Shown here: positions 61,854-64,000 of the stretch, piece by piece | Layout of the letters: every line of letters starts with the position of its first letter | Numbering within the stretch: position 1 is the stretch's first letter | Assembly (NCBI RefSeq): GCF_946479885.1 | Contig: NZ_CAMLHM010000009.1 | Coordinates: 23,232 to 87,231 of the forward strand | Direction: 5' to 3' | From: an uncultured Devosia sp. | GTDB lineage: Bacteria > Pseudomonadota > Alphaproteobacteria > Rhizobiales > Devosiaceae | Length of the DNA stretch: 64,000 nucleotides | The notes under the pieces: generated by a model | Database searches by the model: none | What the model was told of the DNA's origin: nothing | What the model saw: only the letters and a program-made list of their open reading frames with translations | Program-made: the position numbers and the translations under genes

Positions 61854-62911
61854 CCGATATCATGGAACTCGATACGCCCGCCGTGCTTGTTGATCTCGAT
61901 CGCGTCGAGGCCAACCTGCAGCGCACGCAGGACTATGCCGACCAGCATGGAATCAAGCTCCGCCCGCATATCAAGACCCACAAGCTGCCGCGCTTTGCCA
62001 AACGCGCCATCGAAATGGGTGCCGTGGGCATTACCGTGCAGAAGCTGGGCGAGGCCGAGGTGATGGCCGATGCCGGCATCAGGGAAATCTTCCTGCCCTA
62101 TAACATCATCGGCGCCGCCAAGCTGGCGCGGCTCAAGGCCCTGCATGGCCGCGTCCACATCACGGTCACGGCGGATAGTACCGAGACGGTCGAGGGACTG
62201 TCGCGCACCTTTGCCGGGTCCGCCACGCCGCTGACGGTGCTGGTCGAATGCGATACCGGCATGGGCCGCTGCGGGGTGCAGACGCCGGCCGCTGCGCTCG
62301 CTTTGGCCGAGAAGATCGCCAACTCGCCCGGGCTCCAATTCGGCGGGCTGATGACCTATCCCGCCGCCGGGCAGGTCGAGGCCAATTCGGCCTGGCTGGC
62401 GGCGGCAAAGATCGCGCTCGCTGCCGGCGGCCTGCCGCCCGCCATCATCTCCAATGGCGGCACGCCCGACCTCTGGCGCGCCCATGAAGTGTCGGCCGCC
62501 ACCGAGCATCGTCCCGGCACCTATATCTATATGGACCGCTACCAGGTCGCCAAAGGCGTCGGCACATTTGACGACTGCGCCCTGACCGTGCTGGCGACCG
62601 TCGTCAGCCGCCCCACCGAGGACCGGGCCATCATCGATGCCGGTTCCAAGAGCCTGACCAGCGACCTGCTCGGCATGACCGGCTTCGGGCTGATCGAGGC
62701 CTATCCGGAGGCTGTCATTGTCGGGCTCAGCGAGGAGCATGGCACGATCGATCTCTCGGCCTGCGCGGCAAAGCCTGTCATCGGCGAAAAGCTGCGCATC
62801 ATCCCCAACCATGCCTGCGTGGTCAGCAACCTGTTCGACAGGGTGACGCTGATTTCGGAGGGCAGCGTGGTGGAGACGGTCGACGTGGCAGCCCGCGGCC
62901 GGGTGGATTGA
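61850..62911 (+). CDS. D-threonine aldolase/D-serine dehydratase-like PLP enzyme
   Basis: A 353-residue fold-type III PLP enzyme with an alanine-racemase-like N-terminal barrel. The PLP lysine is in RPHIKTHKLPRFA (Lys42 most likely). The C-terminal beta domain holds the metal site HxC in IPNHACVVSNLFD, as in eukaryotic-type D-serine dehydratase and D-threonine aldolase. These act on D-beta-hydroxy amino acids with a divalent metal. The gene begins in overlap with the SDR gene. With RidA present, an enamine product from D-serine/D-threonine-type chemistry is plausible. Confidence 0.9.
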   Translation: MTDIMELDTPAVLVDLDRVEANLQRTQDYADQHGIKLRPHIKTHKLPRFAKRAIEMGAVGITVQKLGEAEVMADAGIREIFLPYNIIGAAKLARLKALHGRVHITVTADSTETVEGLSRTFAGSATPLTVLVECDTGMGRCGVQTPAAALALAEKIANSPGLQFGGLMTYPAAGQVEANSAWLAAAKIALAAGGLPPAIISNGGTPDLWRAHEVSAATEHRPGTYIYMDRYQVAKGVGTFDDCALTVLATVVSRPTEDRAIIDAGSKSLTSDLLGMTGFGLIEAYPEAVIVGLSEEHGTIDLSACAAKPVIGEKLRIIPNHACVVSNLFDRVTLISEGSVVETVDVAARGRVD

Positions 62912-62977
62912 GAAGCGTCTTCTTTCACCGCGACTCTCCAAGCCCGAGGTGACAGCCGGTGGGTGGGGCACCAAGAG

Positions 62978-63095
62978 TACCCCCACCTAACCTCCCCCTG
63001 AAAAGGGGGAGGAATCCGTCCTGTGCATGACCTCGATCGCGCCAAACACTGGATCTGTTCCTCCCCCTTTTCAGGGGGAGGCTAGGTGGGGGTAT
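62978..63095. repeat. Inverted pair of family A palindromic repeats
   Basis: TACCCCCACCTAACCTCCCC... (62978-63014) faces TTCCTCCCCCTTTTCAGGGG... with tag GGCTAGGTGGGGGTA (63058-63095). The right-hand copy is almost identical to that at 311-348. It ends 10 bp before the glycosylase start, so it lies in that gene's leader. Confidence 0.8.
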
Positions 63096-63104
63096 TCTTG
63101 CTTG

Positions 63105-63662
63105 ATGATTCCACCCACCTTCTTCGACCGCCCAGCGCCCGAGGTCGCCCGTGACCTGATCGGGGTGACCCTGCTGGTCGATGGTGTCGGCGGCCCGCTG
63201 GTCGAGGTGGAGGCCTATGACCAGAACGATCCGGCCTCGCACAGCTTCAGGGGACCGACGCCGCGCAATGCGGCCATGTTCGGACCGCCCGGCCACGCCT
63301 ATGTCTACAAGATCTACGGCATTCACTGGTGCCTCAACTTCGTCTGCCAACCCGGTAGCGCCGTGCTCGTTCGCGCGCTTGAGCCGCTGCATGGCGTGGT
63401 GCCGATGCAGGAGCGGCGCGGCGGCATGCCGGAGCGCCAGCTCTGTTCAGGGCCCGGCAAGCTGTGCCAGGCGCTTGCTGTGACCATCGATCACAATGGC
63501 CTGCCGCTCGATGCTGCCCCGTTTGCGCTGCTGCCGGCCGAGGCCAGCCACGACATCGCCACCGGCCCGCGCATCGGCATCACCAAGGGGGTAGAAACGC
63601 CATGGCGCTTCGTCCGCCGCGGTTCGCCGTTTCTGAGCAAACCGATGCGCAAAGACCATTGA
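63105..63662 (+). CDS. DNA-3-methyladenine glycosylase (AAG/MPG family)
   Basis: A 185-residue base-excision repair enzyme that removes alkylated purines. Family motifs: [56 protein letters not shown] (with the catalytic Glu in EVEAY and the YVYKIYG strand), [15 protein letters not shown] and [16 protein letters not shown]. Length is normal for bacterial members. The ATG at 63105 lies directly after a palindromic repeat and lacks a good ribosome site; the frame upstream runs through the repeat. Confidence 0.93.
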   Translation: MIPPTFFDRPAPEVARDLIGVTLLVDGVGGPLVEVEAYDQNDPASHSFRGPTPRNAAMFGPPGHAYVYKIYGIHWCLNFVCQPGSAVLVRALEPLHGVVPMQERRGGMPERQLCSGPGKLCQALAVTIDHNGLPLDAAPFALLPAEASHDIATGPRIGITKGVETPWRFVRRGSPFLSKPMRKDH

Positions 63663-63676
63663 CCGGGACGTTTGCG

Positions 63677-63771
63677 CCTCCCTCCCCCTTGTGGGGAGGG
63701 AATGAGGGTGGGGGTCGTTTGGCGGCCACCGACAGACCCCCACCCCCGCCCCTCCCCTCAAGGGGGAGGGG
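63677..63771. repeat. Inverted pair of palindromic repeats (family C)
   Basis: CCTCCCTCCCCCTTGTGGGG... with tag AATGAGGGTGGGGG faces a CCCCCACCCCCGCCCC... unit ending GGGGGAGGGG. The left copy matches the family at 18537-18671; the right half resembles that at 56827-56862. The 307-bp stretch from the glycosylase stop to the next gene holds only this pair and the leader of that gene. Confidence 0.7.
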
Positions 63772-63969
63772 CGCCCACGCTCTGAGCGTGGCAGGGAAGG
63801 AACCATACCCCGGCCTCAGCGATTGGTTCCTGAGAGACCTGCGCGCGTCAACCGGACGCGGCGGCAGAGGGAACGGGTCGGTTTTTCCGGTTTCCCTTCC
63901 CGGCCAACGCAATGGCAGCCGAGCCCTTATCCCGCCCGCGCGGGTCTCGTTCCATCAAGGAGTGCGATC

Positions 63970-64000
63970 ATGCCACAGGGTGACAAATCCGCTTACACGG
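63970..64000 (+). CDS. Start of a small conserved hypothetical protein (truncated by window end)
   Basis: An ATG at 63970 with AAGGAG eight bases upstream begins MPQGDKSAYT, resembling the start of a short rhizobial protein family (M-x-x-GDKSxYT...). Only ten codons are visible. Function unknown. Confidence 0.55.
   Translation, partial: MPQGDKSAYT

Overview
The window is high-GC, densely coded chromosomal DNA from an alphaproteobacterium, most likely of the order Hyphomicrobiales (Rhizobiales) and plausibly Devosia or a relative. This is inferred from the GC-rich codon use, the rpmH-rnpA-yidC-engB and argB genes, the many sugar ABC importers with UgpC/MalK-type ATPases, the Omp25/31-like barrel, and the palindromic CCTCCCCC...GGGGGAGG intergenic repeats. 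No rRNA, prophage, insertion sequence, CRISPR array or recognised defence system was seen. One tRNA (Arg, anticodon ACG) is present.

Layout. 1-17 kb is mostly housekeeping and detoxification: the end of a YhdH-type oxidoreductase, an ABC exporter, an aldo/keto reductase divergent from a VOC protein, a pyrimidine 5'-nucleotidase, a tandem pair of secreted paralogues of unknown function, threonine deaminase (ilvA), a TetR-MFS efflux pair, a MarR/FAD-monooxygenase divergent pair, an outer-membrane barrel, a patatin and argB. 17-22 kb holds an ECF sigma/anti-sigma pair, a secreted fasciclin protein, a Tat-exported MsrB and a class I amidotransferase. 21.6-24.7 kb is the conserved rpmH-rnpA-yidC-engB block. 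25-30 kb has a degenerate flavoprotein disulfide-reductase homologue, an orphan histidine kinase, tRNA-Arg and a soluble double-PAS chemoreceptor.

30-63 kb is a catabolic region. First comes a hexuronate/aldarate locus (lactonase, FadR-type regulator, UxuA-like dehydratase, KdgD, uronate dehydrogenase). After a hybrid sensor kinase comes a LacI-controlled sugar locus (Gfo/Idh/MocA oxidoreductase, sugar isomerase, SBP, two permeases, ATPase) with a well-placed operator and promoter. Then come a membrane-anchored patatin, an M81 peptidase and an MFS carrier. Next is a second ABC sugar operon (oxidoreductase, two permeases, SBP, ATPase, RpiR regulator) ending in a cytoplasmic GH20 hexosaminidase, which suggests uptake of intact amino-sugar oligosaccharides. 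A second M81 gene faces a RidA-SDR-D-threonine-aldolase-like operon. The window ends with a 3-methyladenine glycosylase and the first codons of a small conserved gene.

The best leads are regulatory and architectural rather than a wholly new system: RNA hairpins bracketing the SBP gene in both ABC operons; clear operators for the LacI, MarR and TetR regulators; a scattered ancestral operon; a disulfide-reductase homologue without its catalytic residues; and a structured AT-rich stretch near 50 kb. The island of almost pure G and C at 20.2 kb is probably an assembly artefact.
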